64,000 nucleotides of DNA from JABCYV01 sp035512155 (GCA_035512155.1 DATKEN010000159.1:1-64000); one strand, 5' to 3'. Shown: positions 33,769 through 45,753, numbered from the stretch's first letter. The notes: generated by a model from the letters alone, not told the origin. Translations and numbers: made by a program.

Positions 33769-35048
33769 GTGAAAAATAGGACCGGAACCGAGGAGATGTT
33801 GCGCTGTTCGTTCTGCCACAAATCGCAGGACGCAGTAGCCAAGCTGATTTCATCCCCTAGCGATTATCCCCGCGCTTATATCTGTGATGAGTGTGTGGCG
33901 GTCTGTAATTCCATTCTTGAGGACGACCGCACGGCAACTCCTCCCGCAACTACTCCCAATCAGCTTCCCAAACCGCAAGAAGTCAAGACTTTCCTCGACG
34001 AGTACGTTATCGGTCAGGAGCAGACCAAGAAAAAACTGGCGGTGGCAGTCTACAACCACTACAAGCGGATCTTTATGAACCGCCAGCGTAGCGGTGATGG
34101 CGTAGAACTGGCCAAGTCGAACATCATGCTCATCGGTCCGACCGGCACCGGAAAGACTCTGCTGGCGCAGACTCTGGCCCGGATGCTGGACGTGCCGTTC
34201 GCGATTGTGGATGCCACTACCCTGACCGAAGCCGGTTACGTTGGCGAGGATGTTGAGAACATCATTCTCAAACTGCTGCAGGCTGCCGATGGCGACGTTG
34301 GGCGAGCGCAGACTGGGATCATCTACATTGACGAGGTAGACAAGATTGGCCGCAAGGATGAGAACCCGTCAATCACTCGAGACGTTTCCGGCGAAGGTGT
34401 GCAGCAGGCTTTGCTGAAGATATTGGAAGGCACGATTGCGAACGTCCCGCCGCAAGGCGGCCGTAAGCATCCGCACCAGGAATTCACTCCCGTCGACACT
34501 ACCAATATTCTGTTCATCTGCGGCGGCGCTTTCGTGGGCCTGGAAAAGATCATTGGGCGGCGAGTAGGCAAGAAATCACTCGGCTTCAAGGCTGGCGAAG
34601 AAGGCCCCGAGGAAGAGGCGCCCGCTGTCAACCGCAAAAGAAGTTTTGAGCTGCTAAGCGACACTCAGCCTGAAGACCTCATTAAATTTGGCCTGATTCC
34701 CGAATTTGTCGGGCGTCTGCCGGTGGTTGGCGTCCTGGAGGATCTTGACGAATTTGCTCTGATTGAAATCCTAACACGCCCCAAAAACGCTATTATTAAG
34801 CAGTACCAGCGCCTGTTCGAGTTTGAGAACGTGCGGCTGAAGTTTAGCGACGAAGCCTTAAAGGCAATCGCCAAGCAGGCCATGGCCCGCAAAGTTGGCG
34901 CACGCGGTCTACGCATGATCCTGGAAGAATTGATGCTCGACCTGATGTACCATTTGCCTAGCCAGAAGAAAGTGAAGGAATTCGAGGTTACGCGAGAGAT
35001 GGTGGAAAAGCGCGCCGTCTCTTTGGCGATGATGGAGAAGGCGGGCTA

Positions 35049-35049
<1 letters not shown>
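33769..35049 (+). CDS. clpX: ClpX ATPase specificity subunit
   Basis: AAA+ unfoldase for ClpP. Zinc-binding domain with C13, C16, C39 and C42 (CSFC, CDEC); Walker A GPTGTGKT; pore loop GYVGEDVEN; Walker B IIYIDEVDKI; and the ClpP-docking loop reading SLGFKAG, where the E. coli loop has IGF. Start GTG at 33769, 56 bases after clpP. Its stop overlaps the lon start by one base (TAGTG). Length 426 is normal. Confidence 0.97.
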
Positions 35050-37496
<2,447 letters not shown>

Positions 37497-37609
37497 GAGA
37501 ATCCTCCAGCTATCTATGCCTGAACTGCTTAGCTAGCCTTTACCAGCGCGACACAATCGAGGGCGGCGATTTGTTCGAAGCCTTCGGCAAACGGCGGGAG
37601 TCCTGAACG

Positions 37610-38785
37610 ATGTCAAGTTCCGAGAGAAACAGCGAGGTTAGTCTGTTTCCCGATTTGTTGGCCGAGACAAGTGAAGCTCGGACCACGGGCGTGCTTCCAT
37701 CACAGGCGATCCGGGACTTGGTTGGCAAAGGACGCATCCTTGGTAGCCGGGCGATCACACCCGAACAGATCCAGCCCGCGAGTCTCGATTTACGCCTCGG
37801 GGACATCGCTCACCGCGTTCGTGCCAGCTTCCTGCCGGGGCCGAATGGTACGGTGGAGGCGAAAATCAAAGAACTCCGGATGACGCGGGTCGACTTGACC
37901 AGCGCCGCCGTTTTCGAGAAAGGTTGCGTTTACATTGTTCCTTTGCTCGAGGAATTGAATCTCCCCGCTGATATTTCTGGGAAGGCAAATCCCAAAAGCA
38001 CCACCGGCCGTTTGGACGTCTTCATTCGTCTGATAACCGATTATGGCGTCGAATTCGAGCGCGTCCCCGCCGGTTACAAGGGGAAGCTCTACGCGGAGGT
38101 GGTTTCCCGCACATTCACCGTGGCAGTACGAGCCGGAATGAGGCTGAATCAACTCCGTTTTGTACGCGGGAATCCGACGTTCACCGATAACCTGATCAGC
38201 AATTTAGATGAGCAAGAGACTTTGATCTACATGGACGAAGAGAACTCAGCCAAAGCACGCGTGGATCGGGGTCTGAAAATTACTGTGAACCTCGAAGCCT
38301 CCGAACCCGGCGAGATGGTGGCCTATAAAGCCAGAGGACATGCCCCGGCCATCGAACTGGATCGAATTGACTACTATTCACCCGAAGAGTTCTGGGAGGT
38401 TCGTCAGCAAAACGCAAACAAAGATTTGATCCTCGAGCCTGGCGACTTCTACATTCTCGCCTCTCGGGAGAGGGTTCGCGTGCCCCCGGACTTCGCGGCT
38501 GAAATGGTTCCATTCGATCCTTCCGTAGGCGAGTTCCGCATCCATTACGCTGGTTTCTTTGATCCCGGTTTCGGATACGGTACGAGCGACATCAAAGGTA
38601 CACCTGCCGTGCTTGAGGTTCGGGCGCATGAAGTCCCGTTCTTGATCGAACACGGACAGTTTGTGGGCCGCCTCACCTACATGCCTCTGTTATCGCGACC
38701 CGACAAGGTTTATGGCATGCAGATCGGTTCTTCCTATCAAAGGCAGGCACTTACGCTCAGCAAACAGTTTCGCCGCGGAAAATAA
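37610..38785 (+). CDS. dcd: dCTP deaminase, long (two-domain) form
   Basis: 391 residues with two dUTPase-like domains in tandem, twice the length of the E. coli Dcd trimer subunit. The first domain has QPASLDLRLGDIAHRV and SGKANPKSTTGRLDVFIRL; the second has AEMVPFDPSVGEFRIHYAGF and FDPGFGYG. The long form is known from several phyla and converts dCTP to dUTP for dTTP supply. ATG at 37610. It follows lon by about 110 bases, with no obvious link. Confidence 0.9.
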   Translation: MSSSERNSEVSLFPDLLAETSEARTTGVLPSQAIRDLVGKGRILGSRAITPEQIQPASLDLRLGDIAHRVRASFLPGPNGTVEAKIKELRMTRVDLTSAAVFEKGCVYIVPLLEELNLPADISGKANPKSTTGRLDVFIRLITDYGVEFERVPAGYKGKLYAEVVSRTFTVAVRAGMRLNQLRFVRGNPTFTDNLISNLDEQETLIYMDEENSAKARVDRGLKITVNLEASEPGEMVAYKARGHAPAIELDRIDYYSPEEFWEVRQQNANKDLILEPGDFYILASRERVRVPPDFAAEMVPFDPSVGEFRIHYAGFFDPGFGYGTSDIKGTPAVLEVRAHEVPFLIEHGQFVGRLTYMPLLSRPDKVYGMQIGSSYQRQALTLSKQFRRGK

Positions 38786-38848
38786 CTGGTAGCACAACCT
38801 CGCACAGCACCCAACCGTCCTACAATAGAAGCATCAGTCGGGTGCCGT

Positions 38849-39085
38849 ATGGAACCAAATCCTCCGCCTGTCGAAGCTAAGAGTTTTCTCAGAGGCAAGA
38901 CTGGCCTGCTCGTCGCCGTAGCCGTGGTCGTCGTCTTGCTCATTGCCTTACCCGCCTATCGCTGGTTCTTCCTCATCAGTCTGGGAATTGGAATCGTCGT
39001 AGCTGCGATCCTCTATTTTTGGAACCAGCACAAGCCCGTCAAGGAATCATCGGTCGAGCACAAGCGTCCGTTGGGGCTGGAATAG
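38849..39085 (+). CDS. Small two-helix membrane protein
   Basis: A 78-residue protein with two hydrophobic helices (about 18-36 and 38-60) and a charged C-terminal tail with KESSVEHKRPLGLE. No recognised motif. It follows dcd by 63 bases on the same strand and could be co-transcribed with it. Function unknown; probably a real gene given its composition and position. Confidence 0.55.
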   Translation: MEPNPPPVEAKSFLRGKTGLLVAVAVVVVLLIALPAYRWFFLISLGIGIVVAAILYFWNQHKPVKESSVEHKRPLGLE

Positions 39086-39236
39086 AAGTGTCGATTTATC
39101 GGAAGATGGATGGATGAAAATCTACCGTAGCTCAAGTCTGCTGCCGGCGCACCACAGTTACTTTCGTCAAGACTTTCGTAACCTATCCCCGCACTAAAGC
39201 CCAGAACTAACCTGTGCGGCGGGGGGTTTCTCTCGC

Positions 39237-39611
39237 ATGATCAATAAAATCACCAACTCACTCTTAGTCCTCGCAGTCGGGGGTCTGATGTTAGCCGGTT
39301 CCGCCGCTGCTCAAACTAACTCAAATACTTCAGGCGCGGGCGCCGGCGTCGATGATCCCAATCATCCTCGCGTGAACCAGATCAACCAGCGCGAACAGAA
39401 TCAGCAGAATCGCATTGCAAATGGCATCAAGAACGACAAGCTCACGCCGGGGCAAGCTGCAAGGCTGGAAAAGGGCCAACAGCGCCTCGTGAACAACGAG
39501 AAGAAAGACATGGCGGCGAACAACGGGCATCTCACCAAGAAGGACCAGCGCCAACTGAATCGCGAAGCCAACCGCCAGAGTAGGAAGATTTACAAAGACA
39601 AGCACGAGTAA
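39237..39611 (+). CDS. Secreted Asn/Gln-rich small protein
   Basis: A 124-residue exported protein with signal peptide to AAAQ (about 26) and a mature part almost free of hydrophobic residues, very rich in Asn, Gln, Lys and Arg. It holds a repeat-like heptad pattern (QREQNQQNRIANGIKNDKLT, then RQLNREANRQSRKIYKDKHE), which suggests coiled or helical hairpins. Basic pI. It is followed by an excellent terminator at 39644-39668. Function unknown. Confidence 0.7.
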   Translation: MINKITNSLLVLAVGGLMLAGSAAAQTNSNTSGAGAGVDDPNHPRVNQINQREQNQQNRIANGIKNDKLTPGQAARLEKGQQRLVNNEKKDMAANNGHLTKKDQRQLNREANRQSRKIYKDKHE

Positions 39612-39643
39612 TTCTGACTGCATTCAATTCACGTTCAGGACCA

Positions 39644-39668
39644 AGCCGCTGCTAACAGCGGCTTTTTT
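39644..39668 (+). terminator. Intrinsic terminator after the small secreted protein
   Basis: AGCCGCTG (39644-39651) and CAGCGGCT (39656-39663) form an 8-bp stem with a 4-base loop, followed directly by a run of T to 39668. It is the clearest intrinsic terminator in the window. Confidence 0.88.
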
Positions 39669-39837
39669 CTGGTGAACACGCGTTTCCCAGCTCTGGCTAG
39701 GAAGTCCAATTCCTGCGTAAACCTTTGGTAACTGGTTGCCTGAGTACCACACAACTTATTCTTCACCAGTGGGTTGGTAACCATAGAGCTAGGCAGCGCC
39801 ACGGCTCGTCTGGTCATCAACAATCAGGTCATCAACG

Positions 39838-41229
39838 ATGACGATTCATACTTTGGCAAAAGTCGCTGCCCGAAGAGTTTCCCGGAAACTCGGGAGCGCG
39901 TGCATTGTTCTGCTCTTTTGCGTTTGCAGTATTCCCCGCGCGAACGCCAATGCGACACTCTTTCTCGAAGAGCCATACAGCTACGATGGCGCTTTCGCGG
40001 GGACTGGCCACGCTGCGGTGTATTTGAGCAATGTTTGCGCAACTTCTCCCGTGGTCTTGCGTGCCTGTACTGTGGGCGAATCGGGTGTAGTCCTCAGCCG
40101 TTACGATGGCATCGCGGGTTACGATTGGATTGCTATTCCGCTGATCCCCTACCTCTACGCGGTCGATCAACCGGACGCCATACCACTTTTCACCGACGTC
40201 AAACTGGTCGCTTTCCTCAGAGATCAATACCGGCGCGCGCATCTCGAAGCGCTGGCTCCGGATCGCTCCGACGGCGGAACGCCGGACGGAAACTGGTATG
40301 AATTGATTGGGGCTTCTTATGACCGGACGATTTATGGGTTTGAGATTGAGACCAGCCCGGCCCAGGATGCTCTGCTGATCAGCAAGTTCAACAGTCGTCC
40401 CAACCGCGAGCGCTACAACTTCGTGGAGAGGAACTGCGCTGATTTTGGGCGCGAGGTGATCAATTTTTACTATCCGCACGCCGTGCATCGCAGCCTGATC
40501 GGCGACCTCGGCATCACCACTCCCAAGCAAATAGCGAAGGCGCTGGCTAAGTACAGCCGTCACCATCCCGAACTGGAAAGTTCGACCTTCCTGATACCGC
40601 AGGTCCCAGGCACGGTCCGGCGCAGCAAACCCGTTCACGGAGGACTAGAGTCCATCGTAGCGGCCAAGAAATACATATTGCCCTTGTTCTTCCTTCAACC
40701 CTACGTCGCTGGCAGTCTGGTCGCGGGACATCTGAGTGAGGGACGCTTCGACCCGGCGCGGCATGCCCCGATCCTCGATTCCCGTCATCACTTGGACACA
40801 CCTATCACTCGTGCCGACCGCCGCTCCTTCCAGAGCCGGTTAGACGAGCTGAGCCGAACTGACTCTGTCAATGATTCCTCGAAGGAGACGAAAAACTGGG
40901 AGCACCTGCAGGCCGCCGCTGAGCCAAAACTGAACCCCTCCGGCCAACCTGTGGTAGAGGTGCGGGTAGGAAACGAAGCAACGCAGGTAGGAATTTCGCG
41001 AGGAGATATCGTGAGCGGGTCTGAATCGTCGCAATTAGCGGCGCGAGTCCTGGAGGCTCGGATTTATCAGGAATTGCGTCCCGGCGCAGCCAGTAAGACT
41101 GCGCACAGTGACGTGGAACACGATCTAGCACTTCTGCAACAACTTCTCTCAGATCGGCCGAAAGAATTTGCAGGCACACTCTCTTCCACGAACGAACAGC
41201 GCACTCGAGCCACGGCCGGCTCGCAGTAG
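39838..41229 (+). CDS. Exported papain-like (permuted NlpC/P60-type) protein
   Basis: A 463-residue exported protein with signal peptide ending near residue 38 (PRANANA). A small domain has H58 in GHAAVYLSN and C200 in ERNCADFGREVINF, the order His-then-Cys seen in permuted papain-like folds (DUF4105-like or LRAT-like), so a Cys hydrolase is likely but unproven. The remainder includes the segment RRSKPVHGGLESI, a hydrophobic segment, and a polar C-terminal region without cysteines. It stands alone after the terminator and is convergent with the hydrolase at 41.2-42 kb. Confidence 0.55.
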   Translation: MTIHTLAKVAARRVSRKLGSACIVLLFCVCSIPRANANATLFLEEPYSYDGAFAGTGHAAVYLSNVCATSPVVLRACTVGESGVVLSRYDGIAGYDWIAIPLIPYLYAVDQPDAIPLFTDVKLVAFLRDQYRRAHLEALAPDRSDGGTPDGNWYELIGASYDRTIYGFEIETSPAQDALLISKFNSRPNRERYNFVERNCADFGREVINFYYPHAVHRSLIGDLGITTPKQIAKALAKYSRHHPELESSTFLIPQVPGTVRRSKPVHGGLESIVAAKKYILPLFFLQPYVAGSLVAGHLSEGRFDPARHAPILDSRHHLDTPITRADRRSFQSRLDELSRTDSVNDSSKETKNWEHLQAAAEPKLNPSGQPVVEVRVGNEATQVGISRGDIVSGSESSQLAARVLEARIYQELRPGAASKTAHSDVEHDLALLQQLLSDRPKEFAGTLSSTNEQRTRATAGSQ

Positions 41230-41247
41230 GTCCAATTCAACGCGTTG

Positions 41248-42006
41248 TCATTTTTGCGACGGTAACTGTGAGTGGATCAGGGATTCCACCTGAGCCCAAA
41301 CGCGAGGATCACATTCAATTTCGATGTGAGACTTCATGAAAAAACGATCGTACCAGGGGTAGCGCTCGCAACTGATGGGACTGGTTTTGTAGTCGGAGCG
41401 GAAATTTCCGATGATCTGAGTACGGTTTGGGTCGGCGGCGCGAATCCTTGGCTGGCCGTGCAGCAGGCCATCCCGTTGATAGAAATTTGCTGCCTGCGCA
41501 ACGTTGGCAGGAATGACGCTATCATCCTCCCCTTGCTTGGAAACGCTGTCCACTTGCACCGTGAGCAGCACCGGGATGCCCTTCCTTTGTAATTGTCGCG
41601 CCAGAGTAACGGCTTCCGAGGCGCCCCAACTGTGGCCATAAAGGATGATACGGGCATTTTGCTTTTCTTCCATCGACAACTTCCCATCGCCGTCGGTGTC
41701 CACAATTCGCAAGATTTCGCCGTAGGCCTTTTTTCTATTACGATTCTCTAGGGCCTCCACGTACACGCCAGACGGATATTGTCCGCGGAGCCGCGCCGCC
41801 ACCTGGACCGCGCTGTGAACGGCGTCGTCGTGTTTGACAAAACCGCCGACGAAACCGATCACGATGACCGGCGGCGTCGCGGCAGGCTCGCTGGTGTTGG
41901 GGAGAGTAGCTGAACCCGCGTGAGCAGCGACAGGGATTAGGCAGAGAATTGCGCAAAGACAGCGAATCGAGCTGCAACAGCGGGGCCCCACAGCGCCAAG
42001 GATCAT
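41248..42006 (-). CDS. Exported alpha/beta-hydrolase-like protein with an EF-hand
   Basis: Exported protein of about 252 residues with signal peptide to HAGSA. It has a nucleophile-elbow-like GHSWG (124-128) and an upstream DTDGDGKLSMEE (103-114), a canonical 12-residue EF-hand calcium loop with Asp at 1, 3 and 5, Gly 6, Leu 8 and Glu 12. EF-hands in bacterial hydrolases are unusual. The catalytic Asp and His are not certain. ATG at 42006 is used; the frame is open to 42075. A C-terminal ISCERYPWYDRFF and CDPR contribute a possible disulfide. Confidence 0.6.
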   Translation of the reverse strand: MILGAVGPRCCSSIRCLCAILCLIPVAAHAGSATLPNTSEPAATPPVIVIGFVGGFVKHDDAVHSAVQVAARLRGQYPSGVYVEALENRNRKKAYGEILRIVDTDGDGKLSMEEKQNARIILYGHSWGASEAVTLARQLQRKGIPVLLTVQVDSVSKQGEDDSVIPANVAQAANFYQRDGLLHGQPRIRAADPNRTQIIGNFRSDYKTSPISCERYPWYDRFFMKSHIEIECDPRVWAQVESLIHSQLPSQK

Positions 42007-42104
42007 AGCAAAAAGCGGGCTACTCTGAACAATTTTCCATGGAACTATTCTTTTTTCTCGCCCGCCCTCTTGCAACTTAGAGCATCAAAACTGCAAACTG
42101 TTGC

Positions 42105-42713
42105 ATGCGTGTTCTGTCGCAGTTCCTGCTCGCCGCGAGTGATCCCGGCCACTTCCCTGATCCCGGTCTGCCCGAAGTGGCCTTTCTGGGGCGATCGAAT
42201 GTGGGGAAATCCAGCGTTATCAATTCACTGCTGGGATCAAAGATAGCTAAAACTAGCTCTACACCCGGGCGGACGCGATCCATTAATTTCTACCAGATCC
42301 GCTGGCCTGGGAAACCGCTGCCTGAGCTGATCTTTGCCGACCTGCCAGGCTACGGCTACTCCAAGCTTTCACGTGAGATCTCGAACCAGTGGCCGGCTTT
42401 CATCGATCCCTACCTCAAGGAGCGGCATTGTCTGGCGCTGTGTCTGGCGCTGGTCGACGCCAACGTACCACCCCAGGCCAGCGACGCCCAGTTATTGCAC
42501 TTCCTCGCCGCCAGCGATCGTTCACTCCTGATCGTGGCCACCAAAAGCGACCGCCTCTCTTCCAACCAATTGAGCAATTCTTTGCAGAAGCTGAGGCAAG
42601 AATATCCCGCGGCGCGCATTGTCCCATACTCAGCTAGGACTGGGGCGGGGCGGGACGAACTTTGGCGCGAAATCCGCTCCGCGGTGGAGAACTACAGCAG
42701 CGCCCGATTGTGA
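42105..42713 (+). CDS. engB: Ribosome biogenesis GTP-binding protein EngB/YsxC
   Basis: Small GTPase needed for 50S assembly. G1 is GRSNVGKSS, G3 is DLPGYGY and G4 is TKSD. The region TSSTPGRTRSINFYQI is the typical EngB switch I. Length 202 is normal. The ATG at 42105 lies 30 bases from the divergent hydrolase frame. It precedes the PilZ gene by about 145 bases without obvious coupling. Confidence 0.95.
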   Translation: MRVLSQFLLAASDPGHFPDPGLPEVAFLGRSNVGKSSVINSLLGSKIAKTSSTPGRTRSINFYQIRWPGKPLPELIFADLPGYGYSKLSREISNQWPAFIDPYLKERHCLALCLALVDANVPPQASDAQLLHFLAASDRSLLIVATKSDRLSSNQLSNSLQKLRQEYPAARIVPYSARTGAGRDELWREIRSAVENYSSARL

Positions 42714-42858
42714 ACCGCTTCCCGTTGTGGGAACGCCTCCCACCCTCCGTAAGCCGCAGCTAACGCGGTAGTTTTCCACTGCTGGCAAACTTTCGTAGGA
42801 TTCCAGAGTAGAACTAGCGCCAACGTTGGGTTCTCTCTATTGAGCCAGAAGCAGGGAT

Positions 42859-43539
42859 ATGGATTCTCGAATGGAAATGCCCGAATATGGCGAGGAAACC
42901 ACCCCTAGCAGCAACTTAGAGTACTTACGCGCCCTGAGGCGAAGCAACGAAAGCTTGGCCACGGCTGAGCCGATACCATCTCTCTCGGCGATAACCATGC
43001 CCGGAGCTGGAAGCAATACAGGATCGTCCCCGAGTACGGACAAGCGGAGGCATCCGCGATATAAGTGCGAAGGCAGCGTTGAGTTCCGAACAGAAAGCAT
43101 CGATGTGCGTACCTGGGCCACAGTCACTGACATCAGTAGCAGCGGATGCTACGTAGAAATGCAGGCCACATCGCAGGTGGGGACGCACGTGGATATGGTC
43201 ATCGAAGTAAACGGTATTCGAGCGCGAGGAAAAGGCGTGGTTAGGACTTCCTATCCGTTACTGGGCATGGGCATTGCTTTCACGGAAATCGCCGACGCCG
43301 ATCAAGCGCGACTTGAGGACATCGTGCTGAGGTTGTCCGGCGGAAACTCACACTCCGAGCTTAAGCCAATTTCATCCCCAGCCGCCTCCGCGGTACCCGA
43401 TCTGTTGATGATCACCGATCCGGCTGCGGCTCTCAGCGCCGTGGCGAAATTCTTTCAAGGCAACCGCGCGTTATCGCGCGAAGAGTTCACCGAGTTGCTC
43501 ACCCAAAGCCAGGAACGGGATCGACAAGCGCGGCGCTAG
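42859..43539 (+). CDS. PilZ-domain protein with flanking tails
   Basis: A 226-residue protein with one PilZ domain (about 60-155). The motif RRHPRYKCEG starts it, TDISSSGCYVE supplies the (D/N)xSxxG element, and strands run through VRTSYPLLGMGIAF. It should bind cyclic di-GMP. The N-terminal 60 residues are polar. A C-terminal helical segment (AALSAVAKFFQGNRALSREE) is an extra module not recognised. It is the first of several PilZ genes in this region. ATG 42859 is favoured. Confidence 0.8.
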   Translation: MDSRMEMPEYGEETTPSSNLEYLRALRRSNESLATAEPIPSLSAITMPGAGSNTGSSPSTDKRRHPRYKCEGSVEFRTESIDVRTWATVTDISSSGCYVEMQATSQVGTHVDMVIEVNGIRARGKGVVRTSYPLLGMGIAFTEIADADQARLEDIVLRLSGGNSHSELKPISSPAASAVPDLLMITDPAAALSAVAKFFQGNRALSREEFTELLTQSQERDRQARR

Positions 43540-43612
43540 CCAGCCGCCGACACTGACAAGCCGGCACCCGCTCTTGGGTGTAAAATTCTCTTAATTCCGT
43601 CGGAGGTAATCT

Positions 43613-43927
43613 GTGAAACGCCTCCCGTGCATCATTCCATTGGTCTTCCTGATCTTTGGATCAGTTGCCTGTGGAAACATATCTGTCCGTGGTGCTATCC
43701 AGCCGGGGATTGTGAGCGGTCTCGTCAGCATTGTGCAACTAAGCGAGGTCGGGGGTACAAATGGTACCGTCCAAGTCACGTTTGTGACATTTCTTCAGAA
43801 TGGCACATCATCGGTGATCGGATTTTGTGGCGACCAGCGCAGCTTTTTTCCCATGGACCAAACCATTCGCGCCCAGTTTGATCGAGGACAGACCTGCAAC
43901 AACATCATCCAGATAACCGTTACCTGA
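43613..43927 (+). CDS. Small exported protein, possibly a lipoprotein
   Basis: A 104-residue protein with signal peptide and a Cys at the end of it (FGSVACG), a loose lipobox. The mature part is beta-rich with FCGDQR and CNNIIQITV, giving two more cysteines. The GTG start has GGAGGT upstream, a near-perfect ribosome site, which supports it as a real gene. No function recognised. Confidence 0.6.
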   Translation: MKRLPCIIPLVFLIFGSVACGNISVRGAIQPGIVSGLVSIVQLSEVGGTNGTVQVTFVTFLQNGTSSVIGFCGDQRSFFPMDQTIRAQFDRGQTCNNIIQITVT

Positions 43928-43997
43928 GCATTCGCTTGTTGATACGGCTTCGGTCGCTTTTCGGCATTCCGGGCCGATCCGTTATGATGAATTGCTT

Positions 43998-45011
43998 ATG
44001 GCTACATACCTGATAACCGGCATTGCCGGCTTCATTGGATCGGCTCTGGCGCGGGCGGTTCTGGCGCAGGGTGACGAAGTGCGAGGAGTTGACAATCTTT
44101 CTACTGGCAAGCGCGACAATCTCGCGGAGATTTTACATCGCATCGATTTTCGACAAACTGACTTGCTGCGCCTCGATGCTGTACGCTCCGCGTGCCAAGG
44201 CGCGGACTATGTGTTGCATCAGGCCGCAATCCCTTCCGTACCCCGCTCCGTGGCAGATCCGCTGACCAGCAACAGCGCCAACCTGGATGCCACGGTTAAC
44301 GTGCTGGTGGCAGCGAGAGACACAAAAGTCAAGCGCGTGGTGTATGCGGCGTCGTCCTCCGCTTACGGGGAAACGCCCACTCTTCCCAAGCACGAGGCCA
44401 TGCCACCGGACCCGATATCGCCTTACGCCGTCGCCAAGCTGGCCAGCGAGTATTACATGGTTTCGTTCTATCGCTGTTACCGCTTGGAAACGGTGTGCCT
44501 GCGTTATTTCAATATTTTCGGGCCACGTCAGGATCCCACTTCGCCATATTCGGGCGTGCTGGCTAAGTTCATTACTCAAATGCTCAAAGGCGAGCAACCC
44601 ACTATCTTCGGCGACGGCAAGCAGAGTCGTGATTTTACCTACGTGGACAACGCAGTCGCTGCAAACCTGCTGGCTTGCAAGGCCCCAGCCGCCGAGGTTG
44701 CCGGACGCGTTTTCAATGTAGCCACTGGAGTGCGGACTGATTTGAATGAGACCTTCCGGATTCTGAAAAAACTAATTGGTTACACTGGCGATGTGAAATA
44801 CGAGGCCGAGCGCGCGGGTGACGTAAAACACTCCCTCGCCGACCTGTCTCGCGCGCAGAAGCACCTGGGGTACAAACCGAAAGTGGATTTCGAGGAAGGA
44901 TTGCGCCGCACCATCGAATGGTATAAATCAGGCTCCGTGGGTCGGGTGTCGGACTTCGGCAGTACGATGTCGGACGCGGTTGTTGAATCAAAGCACGAAT
45001 TCAAAGTGTGA
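43998..45011 (+). CDS. NAD-dependent sugar epimerase (GalE/WbpP-like SDR)
   Basis: Extended short-chain dehydrogenase/reductase of 337 residues: Rossmann motif GIAGFIG, catalytic Ser (YAASSSAYG), Tyr and Lys in SPYAVAKLASEYY, and NVATGVRTDLNETF. It resembles UDP-GlcNAc(GalNAc) 4-epimerases such as WbpP and GalE-like enzymes; which sugar is unknown. ATG at 43998 is preferred to a TTG two codons earlier. The last 28 residues (from SGSVGRV) are unlike the family and are encoded by repeat-like sequence. It may feed the polysaccharide locus 14 kb away. Confidence 0.88.
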   Translation: MATYLITGIAGFIGSALARAVLAQGDEVRGVDNLSTGKRDNLAEILHRIDFRQTDLLRLDAVRSACQGADYVLHQAAIPSVPRSVADPLTSNSANLDATVNVLVAARDTKVKRVVYAASSSAYGETPTLPKHEAMPPDPISPYAVAKLASEYYMVSFYRCYRLETVCLRYFNIFGPRQDPTSPYSGVLAKFITQMLKGEQPTIFGDGKQSRDFTYVDNAVAANLLACKAPAAEVAGRVFNVATGVRTDLNETFRILKKLIGYTGDVKYEAERAGDVKHSLADLSRAQKHLGYKPKVDFEEGLRRTIEWYKSGSVGRVSDFGSTMSDAVVESKHEFKV

Positions 45012-45078
45012 GCCCGAGACCGCCTTTCATTACCTCGGTGATCTAGGGGACAGTTAGCTGCAAGGCTAGAGTGTCGAG

Positions 45079-45753
45079 ATGACACTCTCATCCCTTTTGG
45101 TTTCGCGCGATTGGCAAGAAGTCAGCGTATTGGAATGTATTCTTGGCGGTCTGCACATTGCCGTGGATGTGGAATCGGAACCGGAGCGTGCTCGGGCAAA
45201 ATTGGCCAAGTCGAAGATCGACGCTTTGATTGTGGATTGCGATCTGAGCGGCGCCGCCAGTTTACTGCTCGGTAAGGAGAACAAGACCATCCGGAGTTCG
45301 GTGCCGTTGCTCATCATGGGCGGATCGAGCCGCCGCAAGCGGCGCGAGATTGAAAGAGGAGCTTTCGTGTTCGAAAAGCCAATCTCGGTTGAGCAAGCGG
45401 TGCACACTTTGTCGGCGGCTCGGAACATGATTGTGGATGAGAGGCTCCGCTACCATCGCCAGGCCTTGGATCTGCAAGTGTCGCTGACCTGTGGATCGAA
45501 CAAGCGCTTGCGCGCCCATCTCATCAACCTCAGCCAGGGCGGCATCGGTATCCACGTAAGAAAGCCATTACCAACCGAAGGTCCAGTCCAAGTCAGGTTT
45601 GCTCTGCCGGGAAGCCGGCGCTCGATGAAGGTGGAGGGAGAAGTGGCTTGGATGGACCCCCAGGGCAATGCCGGCATCCGTTTTGTCGATACAAATCAGC
45701 GCATCAAGCGAGACTTGCAACTCTGGCTGGAGGGGCAATACTTTGTGAATTAG
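45079..45753 (+). CDS. Receiver-like plus PilZ protein
   Basis: A 224-residue protein with a receiver-like N-terminal domain (1-115; DALIVDCDLSGAAS and VFEKPISVEQAV) that keeps an Asp at the usual site and Lys in EKP but lacks the acidic pair, followed by a PilZ domain (about 125-220; LRYHRQALDLQVSL, INLSQGGIGI, GNAGIRFV). The combination suggests a regulator that joins a phospho- or protein-interaction input to cyclic di-GMP. It lies 67 bases after the epimerase. Confidence 0.75.
   Translation: MTLSSLLVSRDWQEVSVLECILGGLHIAVDVESEPERARAKLAKSKIDALIVDCDLSGAASLLLGKENKTIRSSVPLLIMGGSSRRKRREIERGAFVFEKPISVEQAVHTLSAARNMIVDERLRYHRQALDLQVSLTCGSNKRLRAHLINLSQGGIGIHVRKPLPTEGPVQVRFALPGSRRSMKVEGEVAWMDPQGNAGIRFVDTNQRIKRDLQLWLEGQYFVN

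Noticed and set aside
39804..39840. Short direct repeat GGTCATCAAC before the papain-like gene
   Set aside because: Only two 10-base copies, no further copies, spacing too short to suggest an operator array or CRISPR.
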